Of a stretch of DNA of 64,000 bases, positions 28,987 through 37,206 are shown piece by piece; the stretch's first letter is position 1, and each line of letters begins with the position of its first letter. A model generated the notes under the pieces. That model was given only the letters and a program-made list of their open reading frames with translations. It did not search any database and was not told where the DNA came from. A program made the translations under genes and the position numbers. The stretch comes from DASSUW01 sp036257565 (lineage in GTDB: Bacteria; Actinomycetota; Thermoleophilia; Solirubrobacterales; Solirubrobacteraceae). The DNA lies in assembly GCA_036257565.1 (NCBI GenBank), contig DATAFH010000085.1, forward strand, positions 83,784 through 147,783, in the 5' to 3' direction.

Positions 28987-30237
28987 TTAGCGGCTCGCCG
29001 ACGGCAGCGGGCCGTGCTCCGCCGCGAACGCGCTCCTGACCGTCGCGAAGGCCTCCAGCGCGCGGTCCAGCGTGGGTCGATCGTGGGTCGCCATCACGCT
29101 CGTACGCAGCAGCGCGCCCGCTGGCGGGACCGCCGGGTGCAGCGCGACGTTGACGTAGACGCCGGCGTCGTACAGCGCCCGCCAGAGGAGCACGGCCTTC
29201 CAGTCGTCGCCGACCACCACGGGGATGATCGGGGTCACGTGACCCGCCGGGTCGTCGAGCACCTGCAGGCCCAGCGAGCGCAGCCCGGCCCGCAGGTAGC
29301 CCGCATTATCGAGCACCCGGGCGAACAGCGGCGGCCCGTCGGCCGAGCGGATGATCCGCAGCGCCGCCAGCGCCGCCCCCACGGCAGCCGGCACGGCCGC
29401 GGCCGTGAACAGGAACGCGCGCGAGCTGATGCGCAGGAACTCCACCACCTCGCGAGGTCCGGCGATGAACCCGCCGCAGCTGGCCAGCGACTTGGAGAAC
29501 GTCCCCATGCGCAGGTCTACGTCCGCCTCGACGCCGAGCAGCTCGCTGGCTCCCGCGCCGCGCGCCCCCAGCACGCCTGCCGCGTGCGCCTCGTCGACCA
29601 TCAGGCGCGCGCCGTGCGCCCGGCTGAGCTCGACGACCGCCGGCAGGTCGGCGACGTCGCCCTCCATCGAGAACACCCCGTCGACCACCACGAGCACGCC
29701 GCCGCCGTCGTTCCCGGCCCGCTCGAGCATCTTCTCGAGCTTGTCGAGCCGCCCGTGGCGGAACGGTCGCAGCTTGGCCCGCGACAGCAGGCAGCCGTCG
29801 AGGATCGACGCGTGGTCGGCGGAGTCCGCGATCACCGTGTCGCCCGGCCCGAGCAGCGTGCCGAGCGCGCCCACGTTGGCCTGGTGGCCGGTGGTGAAGA
29901 CGATAACGTCCTCGGTGCCCATCCACTCCGCCAGCTCGCGCTCGAGCTCGAGGTGCAGGTCGATCGTCCCGTTGAGCAGGCGCGACCCGGTGAGGCCGGT
30001 GCCGTAGCGCTCGAGCGCGTCGCGCGCGCCCGCCAGCACCCGCTCGTCGTTCGTGAGCCCGAGGTAGTTGTTCGAGCCGAGCATGATCCGCTCGGCACCC
30101 TCCATCTCGACCACCGGCGCGGCCGGCGACTCCAGCCGCCGGAAGTAGGGGAGGACGTCCGCCTCGCGGGCGGCGCGCAGCTGCTCGACGCGCTCGTGGC
30201 CGCGAACCTTGGCGAAGATGTCGGTGGCGGTCGGCAT
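28987..30237 (-). CDS. PLP-dependent alpha-oxoamine synthase (serine palmitoyltransferase/KAPA synthase-like)
   Basis: 416 residues, fold-type I PLP enzyme of the group that condenses an amino acid with an acyl-CoA (Spt, BioF, Kbl, HemA, CqsA). Visible: MLGSNNYLGLTNDERV, TGSRLLNGTIDLHLELE, VIADSADHASILDG, VDEAHAAGVLG and the PLP lysine in MGTFSKSLASCGGF. The opening (IFAKVRGHERVEQLR, VLPYFRRLESPAAP) is closer to Spt/CqsA-type proteins than to BioF. No biotin genes lie nearby. Next to it are a GNAT-like acyltransferase and an FA2H-like hydroxylase, which favours sphingoid-base synthesis (inference). Confidence 0.82.
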   Translation of the reverse strand: MPTATDIFAKVRGHERVEQLRAAREADVLPYFRRLESPAAPVVEMEGAERIMLGSNNYLGLTNDERVLAGARDALERYGTGLTGSRLLNGTIDLHLELERELAEWMGTEDVIVFTTGHQANVGALGTLLGPGDTVIADSADHASILDGCLLSRAKLRPFRHGRLDKLEKMLERAGNDGGGVLVVVDGVFSMEGDVADLPAVVELSRAHGARLMVDEAHAAGVLGARGAGASELLGVEADVDLRMGTFSKSLASCGGFIAGPREVVEFLRISSRAFLFTAAAVPAAVGAALAALRIIRSADGPPLFARVLDNAGYLRAGLRSLGLQVLDDPAGHVTPIIPVVVGDDWKAVLLWRALYDAGVYVNVALHPAVPPAGALLRTSVMATHDRPTLDRALEAFATVRSAFAAEHGPLPSASR

Positions 30238-30252
30238 ATAGGGTGCGCTCTC

Positions 30253-31386
30253 GTGTCGCTTGAAGTGCGTCCCGTGCGGGGCCAACGGGACCTGCGGAAG
30301 TTCATCGACCTCCCGTACCGGCTGCACTCTAACTCCACGGTCTGGGTGCCTCCGCTGCGCCTCGAGCGCCGCCTGTTCCTCTCCCGCCGCCTGAACGCGT
30401 TCTTCAAGCACGGCGCCGCGCAGCTCTTCCTGGCCGAGCGCGACGGCGTGGTCGTGGGCCGCATCAGCGCACACTTCGACGAGGCGTTCAACGCCTACCA
30501 CGGCAACCGCTGGGGCATGTTCGGCTTCCTCGAGCTGGCCGACGACCCCGAGGTGCTGCCCGCGCTGCTGACGGCCGCCGAGCGCTGGCTGCGCTCGCAC
30601 GGGCGCGACCGGATGGTCGGCCCGATGGACTTCACGATGAACGACGAGTCGGGCGTGCTGATCGAGGGCTTCGAGCGCGAGCCGATGATCAAGCAGCCCT
30701 GGCACCCGCCCTACTACGCCGCCCGCTGCGAGGAGGCCGGCCTCGAGAAGGCGATCGACCTGCTGATGTGGGAGCTGCACATCTCCGACCGCACGAAGAT
30801 CCTGCCCGTCATCTTCAACCTCGCCGAGGAGGTCGGGCCGCGGCACGGGATCCGCGTACGCAAGATGTCCCGGCGCAGCCTGCGGCGGGACATGGACCGC
30901 TTCGCCGAGGTCTACAACTCGGCCTGGAGCGAGAACTGGGGCTTCGTGCCCTACTCGAAGACCGACCTCGACCAGTACGCGCAGGAGCTGCAGCTCGTGT
31001 TCGACCCGCACTGGTTCATGGTCGCCGAGACGGACGAGGGGGAGACCGTGGCGGTGGCGATCACGGTTCCCGACGTCAACCAGGTGCTCAAACGCATGAA
31101 CGGGCGGCTGCTGCCGCTCGGCTGGTGGCGCTTCCTGCGCCGCGGCCGCGTGATCGACCGCGTGCGCGTGGGCTTCCTCGGCGTCAAGCCGGAGTTCCAG
31201 CACACGGGGATCGCGGCGGCGATGTACGTCGAGCACTTCGACATGGCGATCGCCAGGCCGCAGAAGTGGGGCGAGATGGGCTGGATCCTCGAGACCAATC
31301 GCAACATGAACCGGGCGATGGAGGCCATGGGCGGGCGCGTCGTGCGGCGGTTCCGGGTCTACGAGCGGGCCTTGGCTTCCAATTAG
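30253..31386 (+). CDS. GNAT-fold acyltransferase-like protein (possible ceramide-type N-acyltransferase)
   Basis: 377 residues from GTG 30253. The family signature is the opening VRPVRGQRDLRKFIDLPYRL and WVPPLRLE, then FLAERDGVVVGRISAHFDEA, RMVGPMDFTMNDESGVLIEG and WHPPYYAARCEEAGLEKAID. A second GNAT-like half ends with VGFLGVKPEFQHTGIAAAMY, resembling the acyl-CoA loop. Proteins of this plan are annotated as GNAT N-acetyltransferases; bacterial ceramide synthase (bCerS) is reported as GNAT-like, and I suggest this as a homologue without being able to test it. The start lies only 15 bases from the divergent PLP gene. Confidence 0.72.
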   Translation: MSLEVRPVRGQRDLRKFIDLPYRLHSNSTVWVPPLRLERRLFLSRRLNAFFKHGAAQLFLAERDGVVVGRISAHFDEAFNAYHGNRWGMFGFLELADDPEVLPALLTAAERWLRSHGRDRMVGPMDFTMNDESGVLIEGFEREPMIKQPWHPPYYAARCEEAGLEKAIDLLMWELHISDRTKILPVIFNLAEEVGPRHGIRVRKMSRRSLRRDMDRFAEVYNSAWSENWGFVPYSKTDLDQYAQELQLVFDPHWFMVAETDEGETVAVAITVPDVNQVLKRMNGRLLPLGWWRFLRRGRVIDRVRVGFLGVKPEFQHTGIAAAMYVEHFDMAIARPQKWGEMGWILETNRNMNRAMEAMGGRVVRRFRVYERALASN

Positions 31387-31413
31387 GACCCCCTAACAGG
31401 TACCGTTTGGGAC

Positions 31414-32022
31414 ATGCAGCGCTCGGAGCAACTGAAGGCCTCCCCACCGATGTTCCAGTCGCCGTTCCTGGATCGGTTCACCCGCGTGCACCCGGCCGTG
31501 CCCGTGCTCATCTACGGGCCCGTCGTGGTCGTCATGCTCGTGCTCGCCGTCACGCGCGACGGCTGGTGGGACACCGCCGGGCTCGTGCTGATCGGCTACG
31601 CGCTGTGGACGCTGTTCGAGTACTGGCTGCACCGGCTCGTGTTCCACTTCGAGCCCGAGACGGGCATCGGCGCGCGGCTGCACTGGATGATCCACGGCGT
31701 CCACCACGACCATCCGAACGACCCCATGCGGCTCGTGATGCCGCCCGCGGCCAGCATCCCGCTGGCGATCCTCGTGATCGGGGCGATGTTCCTGATCGCG
31801 GGGCCGACGCACGCGCCGGGAATCGCCGCCGGGTTCCTCGTCGGCTACCTGGTCTACGACGAGATGCACTACGCGCTGCACCATCACGTGCCAAAGACGC
31901 GGCTCGGCAAGCGCCTGCGCGAGCTGCACATGCGCCACCACTTCCAGGACGACGAGAAGGGATTCGGCATCAGTGCCCCCTACTGGGACGTCGTGTTCCG
32001 GACTTACGCGGAGAAGCGATAG
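31414..32022 (+). CDS. Fatty acid hydroxylase, FA2H/Scs7-like
   Basis: 202-residue di-iron membrane hydroxylase. Histidine boxes are HRLVFH, HGVHHDH, HYALHHH and HMRHHF, with about four helices. HGVHHDHPNDPMRLVMPPAA closely resembles the eukaryotic sphingolipid fatty acid 2-hydroxylase signature (HGxHHxxPxDxxRLVxPP), more so than carotenoid or sterol hydroxylases. Like Scs7 and FA2H it would put a 2-hydroxyl on an N-linked acyl chain. TACCGT lies seven bases before the ATG, suggesting leaderless mRNA. It lies 27 bases after the GNAT gene. Confidence 0.85.
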   Translation: MQRSEQLKASPPMFQSPFLDRFTRVHPAVPVLIYGPVVVVMLVLAVTRDGWWDTAGLVLIGYALWTLFEYWLHRLVFHFEPETGIGARLHWMIHGVHHDHPNDPMRLVMPPAASIPLAILVIGAMFLIAGPTHAPGIAAGFLVGYLVYDEMHYALHHHVPKTRLGKRLRELHMRHHFQDDEKGFGISAPYWDVVFRTYAEKR

Positions 32023-32061
32023 CCGACACCCGTCCGGGGGAAGCTTCATGCTGACGGATCA

Positions 32062-32334
32062 GTGAGCGAAACGGACGAAGACGAAGGCGAGGTGGTCGAC
32101 GGGCTGCCGGTGGTCGCGGAGACCCGGGTGATCGAGGTCCCGCGCTCGGCCGTGCCCGCCCGCCAGGCTGCCGCGCTGGCGGCCACCGGGTTCGTGGCCG
32201 GCGCCGCGACGGCCGCGATGGTCTCCCGGCGCCGCTCCCGCCTGCCGCGGCGCCGACGCAAGGTCGGCGCGCTCGGCCAGATCGTCAGCTCCAACTCGTT
32301 CCTGGTCGACGTCCACCTGCTGCGGCGGGATTGA
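32062..32334 (+). CDS. Small hypothetical protein with hydrophobic segment
   Basis: 90 residues, GTG start: acidic N-terminus (SETDEDEGEVVDG), an Ala-rich helix (ARQAAALAATGFVAGAATAA), a strongly basic stretch (SRRRSRLPRRRRK) and a hydrophobic end (GQIVSSNSFLVDVHLLRRD). Charge layout resembles a single-pass membrane or nucleic-acid-binding peptide. Its stop overlaps the TTG of the glycosylase gene by four bases, so they are co-translated. Confidence 0.6.
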   Translation: MSETDEDEGEVVDGLPVVAETRVIEVPRSAVPARQAAALAATGFVAGAATAAMVSRRRSRLPRRRRKVGALGQIVSSNSFLVDVHLLRRD

Positions 32335-33278
32335 CCTCCCAGATCGAGGTCCGCGTCGAAGTGCGGCCGCCCTGGCCGTTCCGGCTGGGGGGAGGGTCGG
32401 CGGACGGCCTCACGCGCCGGCGCGGGCACGCGCTCCAGCGGCTCCTGCGCGTCGACGACCGGCCGGTGCTCGTCGGCATCGTGCAGCCGGCACCCGACCG
32501 CGTGCTCTTCGCCGCGCGCGCGGAGACGCCCGAGGCAGCGCATGCGGGCATCACCCGCATGCGCTTCGCGACGGGCGTGGACGACGACCTGCGGCCGTTC
32601 TACGACCGCTTCGCGGGCGACCCGGTGGTCGGCCGCGCCGTCCGGCTGCGGCCGGACCTGCGCGTCCGGCGCAAGCCGTCCCCCTGGGAGGCGCTCGTCG
32701 CGGCGATCACCGAGCAGCTGATCGAGTTCGAGCGCGCGGTCGTCATCCAGCGGCGGCTCAACGCGGTGTACGGCTACCGCTGCCCCGTCACGCGGATGCG
32801 CGACGCGACGACGCCCGGCGTGCTCGCCCGCGAGGCGCCCGCCCGGCTGTGTGCGTTCGACCTCGCCCCTCGCCGCGCGCTCGCGCTGCGGCGCTGCGGC
32901 GAACGCGTGGCGCGGGGCCGCATCGACCTCGCCGACCACGACGTGCGGCGCCTGCTCGCGATCCGCGACATCGGCCCCTGGACGGTCGAGATGCTCGGCC
33001 TCTACGGGCAGGGCCGCTACGACGTCGTGCCGGCCGGCGACCTCGGCTTCCTGAAGATCGTCGGGCGGCTGGCGACCGGGCGCCCGCGGTCGTTCGCCGA
33101 CGAGGCCGAGGTGCGCGGCTTCTTCGCCCGCTACGGCGAGTGGAAGGGGCTGGCGAGCGAGTATCTGCGCGCGGCCGCCGCCTCCGGGCTCACTCCAGCC
33201 CCGAAGTCCCCGGGTCGACTCCCTCGCCCGGCAGGAACTCGTTGGTCAGCGGCGGGCGCTCGGCGGGCGGCCGCGTGA
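32331..33278 (+). CDS. DNA-3-methyladenine glycosylase II-like (AlkA) HhH-GPD protein
   Basis: Base-excision glycosylase. The AlkA-like N-terminal domain leads to the HhH motif (LLAIRDIGPWTVEMLGLYGQ) and the catalytic aspartate in VPAGDLGFLKIVGRL; SPWEALVAAITEQLIEFERA is the usual helix before it. TTG start, overlapping the previous stop. The fold should end near SEYLRAAAASGL; the last 29 codons read antisense through the end of the convergent thiY gene (overlap 33190-33278), giving a tail rich in Pro, Arg and Ala that is probably not conserved. Confidence 0.82.
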   Translation: MTSQIEVRVEVRPPWPFRLGGGSADGLTRRRGHALQRLLRVDDRPVLVGIVQPAPDRVLFAARAETPEAAHAGITRMRFATGVDDDLRPFYDRFAGDPVVGRAVRLRPDLRVRRKPSPWEALVAAITEQLIEFERAVVIQRRLNAVYGYRCPVTRMRDATTPGVLAREAPARLCAFDLAPRRALALRRCGERVARGRIDLADHDVRRLLAIRDIGPWTVEMLGLYGQGRYDVVPAGDLGFLKIVGRLATGRPRSFADEAEVRGFFARYGEWKGLASEYLRAAAASGLTPAPKSPGRLPRPAGTRWSAAGARRAAA

Positions 33279-34221
33279 TCAGCTCGTTCTCGCGCATCCA
33301 CTGCTCGTAGGCGGCCCACTGGTCGGGGTCCTGGAAGCCGAACGGCTCGTCCTCGTTCTCGGGGAAGAAGACCGGGAGCGTGGCCCGCACGACGGCCTCC
33401 TGCAGCCCGCGGTCGAGGCCGCCGTCGGCCTTCAGCAGCGCGTCGACGCCGGTGTCCGGCCGCTCCTCGAGCAGCTCGTGGCCGCGCGCCGTGGCCTGCA
33501 GGAAGCGACGCAGGCGCGAGCCGCCCTCCTGGTCGAGGTCGTCCTCGCGCGCCACGAAGACGAGCTCGTTGTAGGTCGGCACGCCGAGGTCCTCCATGCG
33601 CAGGATCGTCGGCTTGCGGCCGCGCCGCTCGAGGTCGACGCCCTCGTAGTTCCAGAACGCGCCGAGCGTGGCGTCGACCTGCTTGGAGAGCATCGCCTGC
33701 GTGAGCTTGAAGCCGACGTTGGTCTCCTTGACCGAGCCGGGGTCGACCCCCGCCTTATCGAGGATCGTGCGCAGGTACGCCGACTGGTAGGTCAGCCCGG
33801 CCGTCCCGACGCGCTTGCCCTCGAGCTGGGCCGGACGCGTGATCGCGCGGTCGCCGAGCGACATCAGGCTGGTGAGCGGCTGCTGCACGAGCGCGCCGAC
33901 GGACACGAGCTGCGCGCCCTTGTCCCGCGCGAGCAGGACCTCGGGCTCGTAGGAGATCGCGAGGTCGACGCGTCCGGCCTGCAGCAGCTTGAGCGGCGCC
34001 GCGGCGTCCGGCGGCGCCTGGATCTTCACGTCGAGCCCCGCCTTCTCGTACTCGCCGCTCGCCTGCGCCGCATAGATGCCCGCGTGGTCGGCGTTCGGGA
34101 AGTAGTCGAGCATGACCGTGAACGGCTCGGTGGGAGTCGAGCCGGTGCCGGACGGCTCTGACTTCTCGCCACAGCCGGCGAGCGCGAGCACGAGCAGCGC
34201 GAGGGGGAGCAGGCGTCTCAT
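33190..34221 (-). CDS. thiY: ABC substrate-binding lipoprotein, NMT1/THI5-like (thiamine pyrimidine)
   Basis: 343 residues. Signal MRRLLPLALLVLALAGCGEK with lipobox LAGC, then the NMT1/ThiY-like domain: FTVMLDYFPNADHAGIYAAQ, LDVKIQAPPDAAAPLKLLQA, ISYEPEVLLARDKG. Such proteins bind pyrimidine precursors of thiamine. GGAGG lies a few bases before the ATG. The permease gene stop overlaps this start (ATGA). The TPP riboswitch ahead of the operon fixes the substrate class better than the protein alone. Its 3' end overlaps the convergent glycosylase gene by 89 bases. Confidence 0.9.
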   Translation of the reverse strand: MRRLLPLALLVLALAGCGEKSEPSGTGSTPTEPFTVMLDYFPNADHAGIYAAQASGEYEKAGLDVKIQAPPDAAAPLKLLQAGRVDLAISYEPEVLLARDKGAQLVSVGALVQQPLTSLMSLGDRAITRPAQLEGKRVGTAGLTYQSAYLRTILDKAGVDPGSVKETNVGFKLTQAMLSKQVDATLGAFWNYEGVDLERRGRKPTILRMEDLGVPTYNELVFVAREDDLDQEGGSRLRRFLQATARGHELLEERPDTGVDALLKADGGLDRGLQEAVVRATLPVFFPENEDEPFGFQDPDQWAAYEQWMRENELITRPPAERPPLTNEFLPGEGVDPGTSGLE

Positions 34222-34964
34222 GGTCCTCCGTGAGTGGTTCGTGGCGTCCAGTCGACGACGCGCCGCTCGAGCAGCGCGAACAGGCCGTAGAGCGCGACCG
34301 CGAGCACGAAGAGCAGCAGGGTGGCGGCGAACGCGCGCGCGGTCGCGAGCTGGCCGTTGGCGGTCAGCAGCGCGTGCCCGAGCCCGGAGTCCGACCCCGA
34401 CCACTCGGCGAACACGGCGCCGATCACCGCCACGGCGGCGGCGACCTTCACGCCGGTGAAGGCGGCGGGCAGCGCGCTCGGCAGCTCGAGCATGCGCAGC
34501 GTCTGCCAGCGCGTGGCGTCGAGCGAGCGCAGCAGCTTGCGCGCGTCGGCGTCGGCGTCGCGCAGCCCGTCGTAGAGGTTGATGGCGACGGGGAAGAAGC
34601 AGACGAGCGCCACGAGCAGCACCTTGGGCGCGAGGCCGAAGCCGAGCACGAGCACGACGAGCGGGGCGATGACGGGGACGGGAACGGCCTGGGAGCCGAT
34701 GACGAGCGGGCGCAGCGCGCGGGCGGCGGCGGGGGAGACGTGCATGGCGATGCCGAGCGCGGCGCCCGCGGCGATCGCGGCGCCGAGGCCGAGGACGACC
34801 TCCCACGTGGTCACGGCCAGGTCGGGCGCCAGCAGCCCGCGGTCGGTCCACAGCGCCTCGGCCACCTGGGTCGGCGCGGGCAGGATCAGCTCGTCGACCA
34901 GGCCGGCGCGCACGATCGCCTCCCATCCCGCCAGGCCGGCGAGGACGATCAGGCCGGCCGTCAC
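34218..34964 (-). CDS. thiX: ABC transporter permease (thiamine precursor)
   Basis: 248 residues, about six helices, with the permease coupling motif region (INLYDGLRDADADARKLLRS, then ATRWQTLRMLELPSALPAAF) of the SsuC/TauC/ThiX group. GTG start at 34964 overlaps the ATPase stop; the end overlaps thiY. Co-translation of all three genes supports one transporter. Confidence 0.9.
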   Translation of the reverse strand: MTAGLIVLAGLAGWEAIVRAGLVDELILPAPTQVAEALWTDRGLLAPDLAVTTWEVVLGLGAAIAAGAALGIAMHVSPAAARALRPLVIGSQAVPVPVIAPLVVLVLGFGLAPKVLLVALVCFFPVAINLYDGLRDADADARKLLRSLDATRWQTLRMLELPSALPAAFTGVKVAAAVAVIGAVFAEWSGSDSGLGHALLTANGQLATARAFAATLLLFVLAVALYGLFALLERRVVDWTPRTTHGGP

Positions 34965-35716
34965 GCGTCCACCCCCAGGGCGGCGAGCGCGCGCTCCCGC
35001 AGCGCCACCACGTCCGCGTCCGTCCGGTGACGGGGGTGGGGCAGCGGCACCTCGAGCGTCGCCACCACGCGTCCCGGCCGGGGCGAGAGCAGCACGACCC
35101 GGTCGGCGAGCAGCACCGCCTCCTCGACGTCGTGGGTCACGAGCAGCACGGTCCGCGGCTCGCGCTCCAGCGCGGTTGCGAGCCAGCGCTGCATCTGCGT
35201 GCGGGTGAGGGCGTCGAGCGCCCCGAACGGCTCGTCGAGGCACAGCACCGGCCGCCCGGCCAGCAGCGTGCGCAGGAAGGCGACGCGCTGCCGCATGCCG
35301 CCCGACAGCTCCCGCGGCCGTGCGCGCTCGAAGCCCTCGAGGCCGAAGGCTGCGAAGTGCTCGTGCGCGGCGGCGCGGGCGGCATTCCGTCCCGTCCCGC
35401 CGACACGCAGCGCGAGCGCGGCGTTGTCGAGCGCCGACAGCCACGGCAGCAGCCCGTCGCGCTGCGGCATCAGCGCGGCCGGGGCGGCGTCAAGCGTGCC
35501 CTCGTCCGGCGCCGCGAGACCGCACACGAGCTCGAGCAGCGTCGACTTCCCACACCCGCTCGGGCCGACCACGGCCACGACCTCCCGCGGCGCCGCGCAC
35601 AGCGACACGCCGTCGAGGGCCTGGACCGCCCCGTACGCCTTGCGTACCCCGGCCACCGTCACGCCGCCGGAGCCCCCACGCGCCGGGGCGCCGCGAGCCT
35701 GCACCTGCGTCTCCAT
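34961..35716 (-). CDS. thiZ: ABC transporter ATPase (thiamine precursor)
   Basis: 251 residues: Walker A GPSGCGKS, Q-loop MPQRDGLLPW, signature ELSGGMRQR, Walker B VLCLDEPFGALD, H-loop VTHD. An in-frame ATG at 35734 would add six residues, but it is part of the conserved GGTAATGCCC of the TPP riboswitch. The start is therefore ATG 35716 (METQVQARG), with AAGGGAG just upstream. Confidence 0.92.
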   Translation of the reverse strand: METQVQARGAPARGGSGGVTVAGVRKAYGAVQALDGVSLCAAPREVVAVVGPSGCGKSTLLELVCGLAAPDEGTLDAAPAALMPQRDGLLPWLSALDNAALALRVGGTGRNAARAAAHEHFAAFGLEGFERARPRELSGGMRQRVAFLRTLLAGRPVLCLDEPFGALDALTRTQMQRWLATALEREPRTVLLVTHDVEEAVLLADRVVLLSPRPGRVVATLEVPLPHPRHRTDADVVALRERALAALGVDA

Positions 35717-35826
35717 CGCTCCCTTCGCGGGCATTACCCCACAGGTTCGAAGGGTCAGCGCCGCACGTCGGGCGCTATCTCAGCCGGCCTGCCGCCAGCC
35801 CCCCTGGTTGCCAATGCTCCCAGCGT
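35717..35826 (-). promoter_or_regulatory. TPP (THI element) riboswitch
   Basis: Reading the minus strand, the hallmark blocks occur in order: CTGAGAT (35783-35777), ACCCTTCGAACCTG (35755-35742), and GGGTAATGCCCGCGAAGGGA (35739-35720). These match the consensus CUGAGA ... ACCCUU.GAACCUG ... GGGUAAUGCC.GCG.AGGGA. The last block includes the likely Shine-Dalgarno AAGGGAG directly before the thiZ ATG, so ligand binding should hide the ribosome site and stop translation of thiZXY. A short CGCT/AGCG pairing could close the aptamer. The apical part between the first blocks is G-rich and longer than minimal. Confidence 0.93.
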
Positions 35827-35838
35827 ACTAGGCGGCCC

Positions 35839-35931
35839 GAACTTCAACTGCGCTGGGTGAGGAGGGTGAGGGAGCCGGCCGCGGTGAGCGTGCGTAACGT
35901 CGACCTCGCCGGCCCAGCGCCGTTGACGTTC
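35839..35931. repeat. Family A element, copy 1: 93 bp with inverted ends
   Basis: The left end GAACTTCAACTGCGCTGGG (35839-35857) matches the reverse complement of the right end (35913-35931) at 17 of 19 positions. The inside begins TGAGGAGGGTGAGGGAGCC, also found in copy 2 at 55368-55571. It lies between the riboswitch of thiZ and the stop of the MFS gene. No reading frame inside. It resembles a small non-autonomous mobile element or a structured intergenic repeat. Confidence 0.82.
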
Positions 35932-35933
35932 GC

Positions 35934-37166
35934 CTACCTCGCCGCGGGAGCGAGCGCTCGCGGGAGGAGCCAGAGAACCGGGGCGGCGACGATGGCGGTG
36001 GCTCCGAGGGCGAGGGCGGCGACGCCGATCGAGTCGAGCGCGTAGCCGCCGGCGAGCGCGAGCGCGGCGCCCAGCAGCGCGGACAGGAGGTCGTTGAAGC
36101 CGAGCAGCTTGCCGCGCTCGGACGGGCGGGCGCGGTCCACGAGCTGGGCGGTGGCGGCCACGAACGAGAGGTTCCAGCCGACGCCGAGGCCGAAGAGCAG
36201 CAGCGCAGTCGCCGGCACGCTCTCCCACCACAGCAGGCCGATCGTCGAGACGGCCATGATGACCAGACCGCCGGAGAGGGCGACCGTGCGGCCGATGCGG
36301 TCGATCAGCGCGCCGGTCACGAGCACGAGCGCGTACATGCCGAGCACGTGGGCGCCGATGATCGGGAACACCGCGTCCTGGGAGTGGTGGTGGTGCTCGA
36401 CGACCACGTAGCCGCTGAGGTTCATGACCGAGACCATCACGCCGAAGCTCGCGAGCGCGGCCAGCATCGCCGAGCGCACGCCCGGGCGACCCAGGATCTC
36501 GCGCATCGGCGCGGCCGGGATGTCCGGCTCGCCGTGCTCCTCCTCGGCCGCGATGAGCTCGGCGATCCGCTGCGGGTCGGGCCGCACGAGCAGCACCAGC
36601 ACCAGCGCGACGAGGCTGATGCCGCCGGCCGCCAGCCAAGGCAGCGTCAGCGCGCTCGCCTCGACGTCCCGGCCCGCGAACAGCGGCCCGAACACCGCCG
36701 GCCCGAGAATCGCCCCGAACACGGAGCCGAACAGCACATACGAGATGCCACGCGCGCGGCGCGCCGGCGGGTACATGTCGCCCGCCGCCGTGCGGATCAG
36801 CAGCGCGATCCCGTTCGCGCAGCCGGTGAGCGCGAAGCCAAGGATGACGAGCACGGTCGAGCCCGCGGCCGTGGCCATCGCGGTCAGCACGCAGCCGGCG
36901 CTCGCAATCAGGTACCCGCTCGCGATGACGGGCCGCCGCCCGCGCCGGTCCATCGCCCGGCCCGCGGGCAGCGCGGCAACCGCCGAGGCGGCGAGAAAGA
37001 TCGCGGGGCCGAGCCCGAGCAGGCCCTCGACGCCGGTGACGAGCACGAAGGTCAGCGACGAAACCGCGGCCACGAGCTGCAGCACCGCCGAATACACGGC
37101 CATCGCCGCCGCCAGCAGCAGCGTGTTGCGGCGGACGTGGAGGGCCGTCGAGGCTTCGGTCGTCAA
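35934..37166 (-). CDS. MFS transporter
   Basis: 410 residues with 12 predicted helices. MFS motif A is AMDRRGRRPVIASGYLI after helix 2 and the half-repeat is DRIGRTVALSGG after helix 8. A His-rich loop (VVVEHHHHSQDAVFP) sits between helices 7 and 8 and might bind metal. The start is a TTG at 37166 giving MTTEASTALHVRR; the gene faces the cyclase gene across 40 bases. Substrate unknown; drug-efflux-like in overall look. Confidence 0.83.
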   Translation of the reverse strand: MTTEASTALHVRRNTLLLAAAMAVYSAVLQLVAAVSSLTFVLVTGVEGLLGLGPAIFLAASAVAALPAGRAMDRRGRRPVIASGYLIASAGCVLTAMATAAGSTVLVILGFALTGCANGIALLIRTAAGDMYPPARRARGISYVLFGSVFGAILGPAVFGPLFAGRDVEASALTLPWLAAGGISLVALVLVLLVRPDPQRIAELIAAEEEHGEPDIPAAPMREILGRPGVRSAMLAALASFGVMVSVMNLSGYVVVEHHHHSQDAVFPIIGAHVLGMYALVLVTGALIDRIGRTVALSGGLVIMAVSTIGLLWWESVPATALLLFGLGVGWNLSFVAATAQLVDRARPSERGKLLGFNDLLSALLGAALALAGGYALDSIGVAALALGATAIVAAPVLWLLPRALAPAAR

Positions 37167-37206
37167 GGCGCGCCCGATTCAATCAGCCGGGCGCTAGCTT
37201 CCAGCC

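Noticed and set aside
28987..30237. Biotin synthesis (BioF) as the role of the PLP synthase
   Set aside because: No bioA, bioB or bioD nearby and the neighbours are acyl-transfer and hydroxylation genes; kept as an alternative, not as the call.
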